DNA of 44,504 bases from the NCBI GenBank assembly GCA_017522105.1, contig JAFXAA010000022.1:1-44504 (forward strand), given 5' to 3'. Within the stretch, counting starts at the first letter, position 1. Every line of letters begins with the position of its first letter. This DNA is from Bacteroidales bacterium. Its GTDB lineage: Bacteria > Bacteroidota > Bacteroidia > Bacteroidales > P3. Under the pieces are notes generated by a model. The model worked only from the letters and a program-made list of their open reading frames with translations. It did not search any database and was not told where the DNA came from. Shown piece by piece: positions 8,246 to 17,693 of this stretch. The translations under genes were made by a program, and so were the position numbers.

Positions 8246-8536
8246 ATGAGTGAGCAGATGCTACAAACAATACGCGACTACTTCGCCAGCCAGCCAGTGC
8301 GGCGGGCATGGCTCTTCGGCTCCTTTGCCCGCGGCGAGGAACGGGAAGACAGCGATGTGGACATTCTCGTCGATTTCGACGAAAATGTAGGTCTGCTGCA
8401 GCATATCCACATGATGAACGAGTTGCAGGATCTGCTATGCAGGGATGTCGACCTTGTCACCAACGGCACCCTGGTGCCTGCTGCCGAGAAGACGGCCAAC
8501 CGAGACAAACGCATTATCTATGAGAGAGCCGATTAG
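8246..8536 (+). CDS. MNT-type nucleotidyltransferase antitoxin (MntA-like)
   Basis: Small (96 residues) minimal nucleotidyltransferase. The catalytic GS-x10-DxD signature is intact: G25-S26 with D37 and D39 in GSFARGEEREDSDVDILV. In characterised HEPN/MNT (type VII) systems, MntA transfers AMP groups to a tyrosine of the HEPN toxin and thereby silences it. Its partner follows immediately and overlaps it by 17 bases in another frame, the usual gene order variant for such pairs. A promoter precedes it. Function as an antitoxin is inferred from the pair; activity is not shown by sequence alone. Confidence 0.9.
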   Translation: MSEQMLQTIRDYFASQPVRRAWLFGSFARGEEREDSDVDILVDFDENVGLLQHIHMMNELQDLLCRDVDLVTNGTLVPAAEKTANRDKRIIYERAD

Positions 8537-8873
8537 AGACAAGGGGCGCCTTGAGCACATGCTGGAGGCCATCGACAACGTGCACGAGTTCACAAAAGAC
8601 ATCACTTTTGAGGGACTTGCGGGCAACAAGATGCTGCGTCATGCAGTCACACACAACATACAAATCATAGGTGAAGCGGCATACAAACTGACAAGTGAAT
8701 TCTGCGCCTCCCATACCGAAGTACCATGGAGAGACATCATAGGGTTGCGGCATGTGCTGGTGCACGATTACTACAGGATAGACATTCCTGAACTGTGGAT
8801 TATCATACGCGAGGAACTTCCTCCGCTGAAAAAACAGATAGAAGCCCTCATCAAAGAATCATCAGGCGACTGA
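8520..8873 (+). CDS. HEPN domain ribonuclease toxin (HepT/DUF86-like)
   Basis: 117-residue alpha-helical HEPN protein. It contains the full RX4HXY motif, R77-HVLV-H82-D-Y84. R and H are the predicted RNase catalytic residues, and the Y is the residue reported as AMPylated by MntA-type partners. An earlier in-frame ATG at 8445 would add 25 residues lying wholly within the MNT gene and lacking family character. The ATG at 8520 gives the expected length (~110-120) and N-terminus (IRDKGRLEHMLEAIDNV). The 17-base overlap with MNT implies translational coupling. Only 59 bases separate its stop from the next gene. Confidence 0.9.
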   Translation: MREPIRDKGRLEHMLEAIDNVHEFTKDITFEGLAGNKMLRHAVTHNIQIIGEAAYKLTSEFCASHTEVPWRDIIGLRHVLVHDYYRIDIPELWIIIREELPPLKKQIEALIKESSGD

Positions 8874-8932
8874 ACAATGGACAAAACAACACAAAACAAA
8901 CAATATCAATTAACCAAACAAACAAAAACATT

Positions 8933-11900
8933 ATGCTAAAGTTTTTACGAACGTTCGCGATGGCAGCAGCCATGATGCTGCCCTTCGCGATGCAGGCGCA
9001 GCAGTCCTGGACCGTGGCGGATGGCACGACCACCCACGCCTTGGTTCCGCTGGACTTCTACAACTGTGACGGTTCTGGCAACCGCCAGGCCCAGATGCTC
9101 TATCCGGCCTCGTTGCTGACCGAGATGGACGGTGCCACCATCGGCACTGTCAAGTTGTACCACCAGAACACCGGCAGCAAAACCGTCACTGCCTCGACAT
9201 GGTATCTCCGCATGGGCGAGACCTCCGAGGCCGACCTCTCCTCGGGCTTCAGCTCCGAGACGCTGACCACCGTCTACAGCGGCAATCTGGTGATTACAGG
9301 AGGCGTTATGACCTTCGAGCTCACCACGCCCTACACCTACAACGGCGGCAACCTGATTGTGGAGATTCAGACATCCGGTGCCTCAGGCAACTGGTTCGGC
9401 AGCGGCAGCCAGGGTTGCTACGGCGTGGACAACGCCGGATCGACCTATTCGACCATGTCATCCCCCAACTACACCGCCTTCGTGCCGAAGGCCACCTTCA
9501 CCGAGGCGCCCAGCTGTTTCCCCGTGACCGGCCTGGCCATCGACGCCACGCAGACCACTTCCAGCAGCCTGACGCTGACCTGGAGCGACGCCAACAACAG
9601 CGGCGCCAGCTATGACATCTACATGGTCACCCCGACCGACACCACACTCCTTGACAACACTACCACTACAACCTACACAGCCACCGGCCTCAACGCCAAC
9701 ACGGCCTATGTGTTCGGCGTTGTCTCCAACTGCAGCGGCGGCGATATGGCCCAGATGGTCACCGTCAGCGGCCGCACGGCCTGCGATATCACCCCGCTGC
9801 CCTACAGCGAGAACTTCAGCGGCTACACCGGCCTGACTTCCTATCCTTACTACGGCCCGTCAGTGCTTCCCTACTGCTGGGGCTACTACAGCAACGGCAC
9901 CAACACCGCCGAGACCACCGGCACCAGCAGCTACTTCGGCGGCGTTGCCCAGTATAGCAGCACCTACTCCTACGGCTGCATCGAAGCCAACAACCCCTAC
10001 CTCTGCATGCCCATACAGGTGACCGGCTCGGCAGTGACCAGCAGCACCTATACCGGCTACGAGGCTGCCCGCGGCAACACCAAGTTCGCCGTCCTGCCCG
10101 CCTTCGAGGATGCGCTGAACACCCTTCAGATAAGCTTCGACTATAAGATGTACAACAGTTACAGCGCCACCGGCTGCGCCACGACGCTCGAACTCGGCTA
10201 CATCACCACCGACACCTCCTCGTTTGTGAGCATGCAGCAATATCAGGCTGTCACCAGCGTGCAGCATGTTGTGGAGCTCAGCCTCGCCACCCTGGCCGCC
10301 GACGCCCCCGACGGCGCCCGCCTGGCCTTCAAGTTCAGCGGCGTGCACAACGGCACCGAAACCTACAGCTACACCACCGACTACTGCGGCATCGACAACA
10401 TCGTCGTCGAGGAGCTGCCCAGCTGCTTCCACATCACCGACCTGGCTGTCAGCGCCACCACCACCACCAGCATCTCGCTGACCTGGGCTGACACCGTCAA
10501 CAGCGGCGCCACCTACAGCGTCTACATCGTCACCCCGACCGACACCACCCTCGTGGAGAGCGGCATCAGCGGCACCACCTACACCGTCGAGAACCTCGAC
10601 CCCAACACGCAGTATGTCTTCAGCGTGGTGGCCAACTGCTCGGCTTCCGACGCTTCGGAGGGTGAGATGATCAGCGGCCGCACGGCCTGCACCGCCATCG
10701 CCATCGACAGCGAGAACAACTACACCGAGAACTTCGACAGCTACACCGTCTCTGTCAGCAGCAGCAGCGCTCCCAGTAACTACCCCAACCACGAGCAGCC
10801 TGCATGCTGGGAGTTCCTCAACATGAGCGCCAGCTCCTCCGCCTACCCCCAGGCCTTCATGACGGGCTACAGCAACTATGCCGTCAGCGGCAACTGCCTC
10901 TTCTTCAAGAGCAGCAGCACCATGCCGCTCTATGCCATACTGCCCGACTTCGAGGCCACCACGGCATTGCAGCTTCAGTTCAGCTATCGCAACGAGGGCG
11001 TGTCCGACCTTAACGGCACCATCCTGGTGGGTGTGATGTTCAATGCCAGCGATGCCACCACCTTTGTGGCTCTCGACTCCTGCGCACAGACCACCACAAT
11101 AACCCCCGTTGAGGTCAATATCCCAGCCGACGTCCTCGAAGACGGTGCCCGCGTGGCATTCTGCTATCGCGGCGGTACCAACAACAACTACTATGCCGCC
11201 ATCGACAACGTGGTTGTTCGTGAGGCTCCCGCCTGCCTGCCCGTGAGCGGCTTGACCGTGAGCAACGTTGCAGCCCGCACCGCCACCCTGACCTGGAGCG
11301 GCGATGCCGACGGCTACACCATCTATGATATGCGCGACACCAGCGCCTATGAGTACGCCAACGACACCACTGTGGTGCTCTACGCCCTCGACCCGGTGAC
11401 GGCCTACACCTTCGGCGTGGCCGCCAACTGCGGCAGCGACGAGAGCGACATGCGCACCGTGAGCTTCACCACCACCATCTCCTGCCCGGCACCCACCGCG
11501 CTGGACGCCACACTGACCCCCGGCGACGGCACCGTGGCCACCCTCAGCTGGCATGAGGCCGGCGAGGCCGCCGAGTGGCAGATATGCATCGACAACGACA
11601 TGGAGAACCTCATCGACGTCACCGACAGCGTCTACGAGATGACCGGCCTCACCGCCGAGCAGGCCATCACCGCCAAGGTGCGCGCCATCTGCGGCGAAGG
11701 CGACACCAGCACTTGGACCGCCGCCATCACCTTCACCCCGACCGATGCCTACAGCATCACGGTGAACGACGGCACCTCCACCAACGACTATGTGCCCATC
11801 TACGGCTCCTGGGTCGACAACCACATCAAGAGCCAGTTCATCATCCCCGCCGCCGACCTCAGCGCCATGCAGTGGGGTAGCGTCAACAAGCTGACCTTCT

Positions 11901-14900
11901 ATGCCAGCAACGCCAATGTGCCATGGACCAATGCCTCCTTCGAGGTGTACCTGACCGAGACCGAGGCCACCGGCGTCAGCAGTCTCAACGCCGTCAGCGA
12001 CATGACCCAGGTCTATACCGGCAGCCTCAGCATTGTGAACAACAAGATGGAGGTCACCTTCGCCACTCCCTACACCTATATGGGTGGCAACCTGCTGGTG
12101 GCCTTCGAGCAGCCCACCTCCGGCACCTGGGGCGCCAGCAATTGGTACGGCGTCAGCGCCACGGGCGCCTCCATGGGCGGCTACGGCACCACCATCTCTC
12201 AGCGCAACTTCCTGCCCAAGATGACCATCAACTATACCCCCGGCGAGGAACCCACGTGCTTCCCCGTGAGCGGCCTGGCCGCGAGCGGCATCACCGCCGA
12301 CGAAGCCACCCTCACCTGGACTGGCGATGCCTCCAGCTATAACGTCTACAGCATCAGCGGTGCCGACACCACCCTGGTCGAGAACGTGAGCGACGCCACC
12401 GTCACCCTCACCGGCCTCGACGCCATGACGCAGTACACCTACGGCGTGCGCGCCGCCTGCGGCAGCGACGAGAGCGACATACGCACCGTCGTCTTCAACA
12501 CCGCCTGCGGTGCCGTCGAACTGCCCTACACCGAGACCTTCGCCGCCGCCAGCGCCACGCGCGACTGCTGGAACCTGGTGAGCAACAACACCGCCAACGT
12601 CGGCGGCAACAACGGCATGGGCTTTGTGACCACCAATGGACGCGAAGTGCTGCAATTCAGCTCTTACAGCCAAGACAACGCCGGCAATTATGACCAATAC
12701 GGCTTCTCGCCCCTGCTGAACGTCAGCGAAGACGCCACCAACCTGCAGGTGACAGTAGTCTATGGCACCAACACCAACGACAACCTCTACTTCGGCTACG
12801 TCACCGCCAACGACACCGTGTGGGATTCCACACCCTACAACACTGGCAGCGGCGCTTACTCGACCTTCAACTGGCAGAGCCAAACCTTTGTCATTCCCGC
12901 CACTGCCACACAGCTGGCCGTCCACTACTATGGCAACTTCTCATACTACGGCAGAATTGACAGCGTCATCGTCACCGAAATGACCGCCGACTACTGCTTC
13001 CCGGTGAGCGACCTGACCGTCGACGCTGCACAGACGACCACCGAGAGCATCACCCTCAACTGGGTGAGCGACGGCAGCAGCTTCACCGTGCTCAACATGG
13101 CCGACAGCAGCATCATCGGCACCACCACGGACACCTTCATGGTCATCAACAACCTTGAAGCCAGCAGCCGCTACACCTTCGGCGTGGTGAACAACTGCGG
13201 CAGCGGCGACAGCGACACCGTCACCGTGGAGGCTCGCACCGCCTGCGCGGCCTTCGCCCTGCCCTACACTGAGGACTTCGAGAACGGCATCGACTGCTGG
13301 AGTCTGGAAAGCTGCGCTTCCGGCACCAACGTGGTGGAAGGCACCAACTATGCCTACACCGGCACCCATGCCTTCAAGTTTGCCTACAACACCAATCCTC
13401 CGCAGTACCTCATCTCGCCCGAGCTGACCGGCGGCGAGAACGGTGTGCAGGTGAGCCTTATGTACAAGGTGGGCGGCAGCTTCACCGAGAGCTTCGTCCT
13501 CGGCTACAGCACCACCACCAACGAGACGAGCGCCTTCACCTGGCTCACCGAGCAGACCGGCCTCACCAACACGACCTACGAGGCCTACACCGACTACCTG
13601 CCCGCCGGCACAAAGTATATTGCCGTCAAGTACACCGCCAACAACCAGCTGTCTCTCTACATCGACAGCCTGGTCTTCAGCCCGATGAGCGCCAACTTCT
13701 GCTTCCCGGTGACCGGCCTTGCTGTTGACACCGCCACTGGAAACAGCGTGACCATCAGCTGGACCGGCGACGCCGCCAGCTATGATGTGTACAACGGCAC
13801 CGCCCTCGTGGGCAGCACCACCGACACCTTCTACACCGTCAGCGGCCTGACCGCCAGCACAGCCTACACCTTCGGCGTGCAGGCCATCTGCTCGGCCAGC
13901 GACAGCTCCGACATGGTGACCATCGCCGCCATGACCGACTGCGAGGGCGGCAGCTGCACCATCACCATCGTCGGTACCGACGAGTACGGCGACGGCTGGG
14001 ACAACTCCTACATCGACATCCAGCAGAACGGTGCCTCCGTCGGTCAGTGCACCGTGGAGGGCGACCCCTGGGCCTACGATGATCCTTATCCCGTCACCGA
14101 GACCTATACCTACACTGTCTGCGCCGGCGTGCCTGTGACCTTCACCTGGGTGAACGGTGGCGGCAACTATGACGACGAAGCCTCCTTCATCATCAAGAAC
14201 GGCAACGACAGCGTCATCTACACCGCCAGCGACGCCAGCGAACTGACCGCCGGCAGCGTGTTCTACACCGCCAACAATGTTTGCGGCAGCGACGAACCGC
14301 AGCCCCATCCGCAGGTTGAGGAAGCCACCATCGACGCCAGCGCAGTGACCTACTGGGTCGGCACCGGCAACAACCAGGTCGTCATGGCCGTCAACTGGGC
14401 CGACACCGCCCTGGCATGGGGTGTGAACTTCAGCACCGACAGCATCACCTCGCAGGACGTCCTCGACATCATCGCCGCCAACGACCCGCGCTTCAGCTGG
14501 GATACCGGCAGCTACGGCCTTGGCAACATCACCTTCACCGAGAACGGCACCACCCACACGGGCGACGCCACCCACTTCTGGGAGAGCAAGCGCAACACCA
14601 TCAGCGACATGGGCCTCTACCAGAACCTCGGCAACGGTGACTTCCAGAAATGGGCCAACAGCGCCGCCGGCGAGGTGGTCGACAGCATGGAATACTCTGG
14701 CGTATGGTACTATATGTACAACTACCCGATGACCATCTATCCCGTGACTGCCCCGCAGCCCGGCCCGCAGCCTGCCGACAGCATCTCTGTGACCTACACC
14801 GTCAACGATGCCGTCATGGGCACCATCACCCCGAACGGCACCATCCGTCAGGCTGTGGGTGACTCCCTGATAGCCACGGCTACGGCCAACGACGGATACC

Positions 14901-15577
14901 ACCTCCAGGGCTGGCGCCTCACTATCATGGCTGGAGGCCAGGTTGCCAGCGACACCACCTTCAGCATCGTACAGCCCAGCGTATTCTTCGGCACCATACC
15001 GCAGAGCTTCGCCACCTACGGAGCCTCTGTCACGGTCACTGCCATCTTCGAGGCCGGTGCTCCCGACAGCGTTGAGGTGACCTACAACGTCAACGACGCC
15101 ACCATGGGCAGCATCAACCCCAGCGGCACTGTCATGACGGCTGTCGGCACACAGATCAGCGCCACCGCCACCGCCAACGAAGGCTATGAGCTCTACGCCT
15201 GGGTCTACACCGTCATGCTGGACGACCAAGTAGTGGACAGCGACACCATCATGACCAATGAGACGAGCTACGTGTTCGGCTCCCTGCCGCAGACCTTCGC
15301 CGACTACAATGCCACCGTCATCATCACCGCCCTGTTCCAACAGCAGGTCGGCATCGAGGATGCTGACATCGACAACGTGAACGTCTACAGCGCCAACAGC
15401 ACCATCTATGTGCGCGGCGCCGAAGGCCAGAGCGTGTATGTGTTCGACGTCAACGGCCGCATGCTCAACCATGAGGCCAAGGCCAGCGAGAACTGCGACT
15501 TCCGCATGGAGAACACCGGCGTCTACCTCGTGAAGGTGGGCAACGCCGCCGCCCAGCGCGTCCTCGTGGTTCGCTAA
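8933..15577 (+). CDS. Giant secreted multidomain FN3 protein with T9SS type A sorting domain
   Basis: 2214-residue cell-surface or secreted protein. ATG 8933 is chosen because it begins a signal peptide (MLKFLRTFAMAAAMMLPFAMQA); the frame stays open upstream into the HEPN gene. A beta-rich segment at ~22-190 recurs at ~940-1100. About seven fibronectin type III domains begin near residues 195, 497, 767, 850, 1109, 1354 and 1589, each opening with C(F/L/P)PV(T/S)GL-like sequence. Most are followed by a jelly-roll-like segment opening PY(S/T)E(N/T/D)F. Residues ~1950-2138 hold two InlB/Flg_new-like repeats (VTYTVNDAVMG..., VTYNVNDATMG...). The last ~75 residues are a type A T9SS CTD (VYVFDVNGRML, GVYLVKVGN, RVLVVR). 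Ligand unknown; adhesion or polymer binding is likely. No separate promoter is visible, but a terminator follows. Confidence 0.9.
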   Translation: MLKFLRTFAMAAAMMLPFAMQAQQSWTVADGTTTHALVPLDFYNCDGSGNRQAQMLYPASLLTEMDGATIGTVKLYHQNTGSKTVTASTWYLRMGETSEADLSSGFSSETLTTVYSGNLVITGGVMTFELTTPYTYNGGNLIVEIQTSGASGNWFGSGSQGCYGVDNAGSTYSTMSSPNYTAFVPKATFTEAPSCFPVTGLAIDATQTTSSSLTLTWSDANNSGASYDIYMVTPTDTTLLDNTTTTTYTATGLNANTAYVFGVVSNCSGGDMAQMVTVSGRTACDITPLPYSENFSGYTGLTSYPYYGPSVLPYCWGYYSNGTNTAETTGTSSYFGGVAQYSSTYSYGCIEANNPYLCMPIQVTGSAVTSSTYTGYEAARGNTKFAVLPAFEDALNTLQISFDYKMYNSYSATGCATTLELGYITTDTSSFVSMQQYQAVTSVQHVVELSLATLAADAPDGARLAFKFSGVHNGTETYSYTTDYCGIDNIVVEELPSCFHITDLAVSATTTTSISLTWADTVNSGATYSVYIVTPTDTTLVESGISGTTYTVENLDPNTQYVFSVVANCSASDASEGEMISGRTACTAIAIDSENNYTENFDSYTVSVSSSSAPSNYPNHEQPACWEFLNMSASSSAYPQAFMTGYSNYAVSGNCLFFKSSSTMPLYAILPDFEATTALQLQFSYRNEGVSDLNGTILVGVMFNASDATTFVALDSCAQTTTITPVEVNIPADVLEDGARVAFCYRGGTNNNYYAAIDNVVVREAPACLPVSGLTVSNVAARTATLTWSGDADGYTIYDMRDTSAYEYANDTTVVLYALDPVTAYTFGVAANCGSDESDMRTVSFTTTISCPAPTALDATLTPGDGTVATLSWHEAGEAAEWQICIDNDMENLIDVTDSVYEMTGLTAEQAITAKVRAICGEGDTSTWTAAITFTPTDAYSITVNDGTSTNDYVPIYGSWVDNHIKSQFIIPAADLSAMQWGSVNKLTFYASNANVPWTNASFEVYLTETEATGVSSLNAVSDMTQVYTGSLSIVNNKMEVTFATPYTYMGGNLLVAFEQPTSGTWGASNWYGVSATGASMGGYGTTISQRNFLPKMTINYTPGEEPTCFPVSGLAASGITADEATLTWTGDASSYNVYSISGADTTLVENVSDATVTLTGLDAMTQYTYGVRAACGSDESDIRTVVFNTACGAVELPYTETFAAASATRDCWNLVSNNTANVGGNNGMGFVTTNGREVLQFSSYSQDNAGNYDQYGFSPLLNVSEDATNLQVTVVYGTNTNDNLYFGYVTANDTVWDSTPYNTGSGAYSTFNWQSQTFVIPATATQLAVHYYGNFSYYGRIDSVIVTEMTADYCFPVSDLTVDAAQTTTESITLNWVSDGSSFTVLNMADSSIIGTTTDTFMVINNLEASSRYTFGVVNNCGSGDSDTVTVEARTACAAFALPYTEDFENGIDCWSLESCASGTNVVEGTNYAYTGTHAFKFAYNTNPPQYLISPELTGGENGVQVSLMYKVGGSFTESFVLGYSTTTNETSAFTWLTEQTGLTNTTYEAYTDYLPAGTKYIAVKYTANNQLSLYIDSLVFSPMSANFCFPVTGLAVDTATGNSVTISWTGDAASYDVYNGTALVGSTTDTFYTVSGLTASTAYTFGVQAICSASDSSDMVTIAAMTDCEGGSCTITIVGTDEYGDGWDNSYIDIQQNGASVGQCTVEGDPWAYDDPYPVTETYTYTVCAGVPVTFTWVNGGGNYDDEASFIIKNGNDSVIYTASDASELTAGSVFYTANNVCGSDEPQPHPQVEEATIDASAVTYWVGTGNNQVVMAVNWADTALAWGVNFSTDSITSQDVLDIIAANDPRFSWDTGSYGLGNITFTENGTTHTGDATHFWESKRNTISDMGLYQNLGNGDFQKWANSAAGEVVDSMEYSGVWYYMYNYPMTIYPVTAPQPGPQPADSISVTYTVNDAVMGTITPNGTIRQAVGDSLIATATANDGYHLQGWRLTIMAGGQVASDTTFSIVQPSVFFGTIPQSFATYGASVTVTAIFEAGAPDSVEVTYNVNDATMGSINPSGTVMTAVGTQISATATANEGYELYAWVYTVMLDDQVVDSDTIMTNETSYVFGSLPQTFADYNATVIITALFQQQVGIEDADIDNVNVYSANSTIYVRGAEGQSVYVFDVNGRMLNHEAKASENCDFRMENTGVYLVKVGNAAAQRVLVVR

Positions 15578-15596
15578 GCCGACACTCTACCTTTCA

Positions 15597-15652
15597 GGGC
15601 TACGGCCCTGAAGCCCAAAGAGGCTCCCCGCAAAAGGGAGCCTCTTTTTTTT
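15597..15652 (+). terminator. Rho-independent terminator after the FN3 protein gene
   Basis: A small hairpin CAGGGC-TACG-GCCCTG (about 15597-15612) is followed by a strong one: AGAGGCTCCC (15619-15628) pairs with GGGAGCCTCT (15636-15645), 7-base loop, then a T run to 15652. Confidence 0.9.
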
Positions 15653-15723
15653 ATCAGGGCTGCACAATATATGACACACTTTGCCGTTATAGCCAGACGC
15701 AAAGATTAAAAACCACATATATC

Positions 15724-17229
15724 ATGACACAAGAACAACTGAAGTTCAACCCCAACCCGTTGGTGACCTTCCTGGAGAAGCCCATGGCCGAGTTCACCAA
15801 ACAAGATATCCTCAAGGTCATCGAGGAGTTCCAGATAGAGATGATCAACTTCCGCTATGTGGCGGACGACGGCAAGTTGCACACGCTCAACTTCGTCATC
15901 CAGAGCCTGGCGCACGCCGACGAGGTGCTCACCAGCGGCGAGCGCGTGGACGGCAGCAGCCTCTTCCCCTACATAGAGGCTGGCAACAGTGACCTCTACG
16001 TCATACCGCGCTTCCGCACGGCCTTCCTCGACCCCTTCACCGACGTGCCCACCCTCGACCTGCTCTGCTCGTTCTACAACAAGGACGGCGAGCCCTTCGC
16101 CATGGCTCCCGAATACACGCTGCAGAAGGCCGGACGCGCCTTCCGCGAGGCCACCGGCGGCATGGAGTTCGAGGTCATGGGTGAGCTGGAGTACTACGCC
16201 ATAGCCCCCAAGGAGGACGACTACATGCCCGAGGACCAGCACGGCTACCACGTCAGCATGCCCTTCTGCAAGTTCGAGGAGTTCCGCACCGAGGCCATGC
16301 GCCTCATCGCCGCCGCCGGTGGCGAGATAAAGTACGGCCACAGCGAAGTGGGCAACTTCACCGTGGGCGACACCATGTACGAGCAGAACGAGATAGAGTT
16401 CCTGCCTACACACCTTGAGCAGGCCGCCGACCAGCTGGTGATAGCCAAATGGATGATGCGCGAGCTGGGCTACCGCCACGGCATCACCGTTACCTTCGCC
16501 CCGAAGATCACCGTGGGCAAGGCCGGCAGCGGCATGCATGTGCACACACGCGTCTCCAAGGACGGCAAGAACATGTACGTTGGCGAGAACGGCCTGAGCG
16601 ACACGGCCTTGAAGACCATGGCTGGCATCCTCAGCCTCGCAGGCTCCCTCACCGCTTTCGGCAACACCAACCCCACCTCGTACTTCCGCCTGGTGCCCCA
16701 CCAGGAGGCTCCCACCAACATCTGCTGGGGCGACCGCAACCGCAGCGCCATGGTGCGCGTGCCGCTGGGCTGGAACAAGGCCTCCGGCAACATGATGGCC
16801 CACGCCAACCCCCTGGAGAAGAACGACCCCGTGGACTTCAGCCACAAGCAGACCATAGAGCTGCGCACGCCCGACGGCAGCGCCAACATCTACCTGCTGC
16901 TCGCCGGCATGACTGTGGCTGCACGCCACGGCTTCGAGATGCAGGACGCCGTGCAGTATGCCCGCGACCGCTACGTCAGCGTCAACATCTTTGAGCATGA
17001 AGAGGTCCTCAAGCGCCTCGCCGTGCTGCCCGACAGTTGCGCCGCCAGCGCCGACCTGCTGGAGAAAGACCGCGCCCTCTATGAGCAGGACGGCATCTTC
17101 GCCCCTGCGCTCATCGACGGCATCATCAAGCAGCTCCGCGCCTTCAACGACCGCACCCTCCGTGCCGACATAGGCAACGACCAGCAGAAGACCCTTGAGC
17201 TCGTCGAGACCTTCATTCACTGCGGATGA
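15724..17229 (+). CDS. glnA: Glutamine synthetase
   Basis: Cytoplasmic ATP-dependent ligation of ammonia to glutamate. The 501 residues show the GS order: a beta-grasp N-terminal domain (~20-115, with the DGSS loop), then the catalytic barrel with GELEYYA (metal-ligand region), NEIEFLP, GSGMHVHTRV (glutamate/ammonia site), NPTSYFRLVP and the RNRSAMVRVPLG arginine segment. The E. coli adenylylation-loop motif was not recognised. No classical promoter match was found between the terminator at 15652 and the ATG. The stop overlaps the folK start by 4 bases (ATGA), so the nitrogen gene heads a transcript that continues into folate and transport genes. Confidence 0.95.
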   Translation: MTQEQLKFNPNPLVTFLEKPMAEFTKQDILKVIEEFQIEMINFRYVADDGKLHTLNFVIQSLAHADEVLTSGERVDGSSLFPYIEAGNSDLYVIPRFRTAFLDPFTDVPTLDLLCSFYNKDGEPFAMAPEYTLQKAGRAFREATGGMEFEVMGELEYYAIAPKEDDYMPEDQHGYHVSMPFCKFEEFRTEAMRLIAAAGGEIKYGHSEVGNFTVGDTMYEQNEIEFLPTHLEQAADQLVIAKWMMRELGYRHGITVTFAPKITVGKAGSGMHVHTRVSKDGKNMYVGENGLSDTALKTMAGILSLAGSLTAFGNTNPTSYFRLVPHQEAPTNICWGDRNRSAMVRVPLGWNKASGNMMAHANPLEKNDPVDFSHKQTIELRTPDGSANIYLLLAGMTVAARHGFEMQDAVQYARDRYVSVNIFEHEEVLKRLAVLPDSCAASADLLEKDRALYEQDGIFAPALIDGIIKQLRAFNDRTLRADIGNDQQKTLELVETFIHCG

Positions 17230-17693
17230 ACCAGGTCGCACTCCTGATTGGCGGCAACCAGGGCGACCGCAAAGCCCTCATAGAAGCAGCAACCGCGCTG
17301 ATACGGCAACGTATCGGCACGGTTGCACTCTTTTCCAGCATCCACGAGACAGCCCCCTGGGGCACCTTCGACGACTCACCCCTCCCCTTCCTCAACCAGG
17401 CCCTGATTGTTGACACGCCCCTCACAGCCCACGAGGTGCTCCACGAAGCCCTGTGCATAGAGCATGAGCTGGGGCGCCGCCGCAAGGATGGAGCCACGGC
17501 CTACAGCAGCCGCCCCATGGACATAGACCTCATCTTCTTCAACGACGACATAATCGACACCCCCGACCTCACCATTCCCCACCCTCGCATGCACCTGCGC
17601 CGCTTCGTACTGGAGCCCCTGGCCGAAGTGATGCCCGACTACCGGCACCCCGCGCTCGGCAAAACCGTGAAACAACTATTGTATGAAGCATAA
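17226..17693 (+). CDS. folK: 2-amino-4-hydroxy-6-hydroxymethyldihydropteridine pyrophosphokinase FolK
   Basis: Folate pathway enzyme that transfers pyrophosphate from ATP to 6-hydroxymethyl-dihydropterin. 155 residues, the usual HPPK size. The N-terminus VALLIGGNQGDR matches the family's L-(L/S)-x-G-x-N-x-G-D-R pattern. ETAPWG and FLNQALIVDT follow. The metal/ATP signature SRPMDIDLIFFND is intact, as is IPHPRMHLRRFVLEPL. It overlaps glnA by 4 bases and the receptor gene downstream by 11 bases, so translation is probably coupled on both sides. Confidence 0.96.
   Translation: MNQVALLIGGNQGDRKALIEAATALIRQRIGTVALFSSIHETAPWGTFDDSPLPFLNQALIVDTPLTAHEVLHEALCIEHELGRRRKDGATAYSSRPMDIDLIFFNDDIIDTPDLTIPHPRMHLRRFVLEPLAEVMPDYRHPALGKTVKQLLYEA

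Noticed and set aside
9860-15472. Very long minus-strand open frames (about 1000 and 840 codons) antisense to the FN3 protein gene
   Set aside because: They mirror the GC-rich, Asp/Thr/Ala/Gly-rich codon use of the plus-strand gene. The products are His/Val/Gly-rich, with no domain, signal peptide or plausible start.
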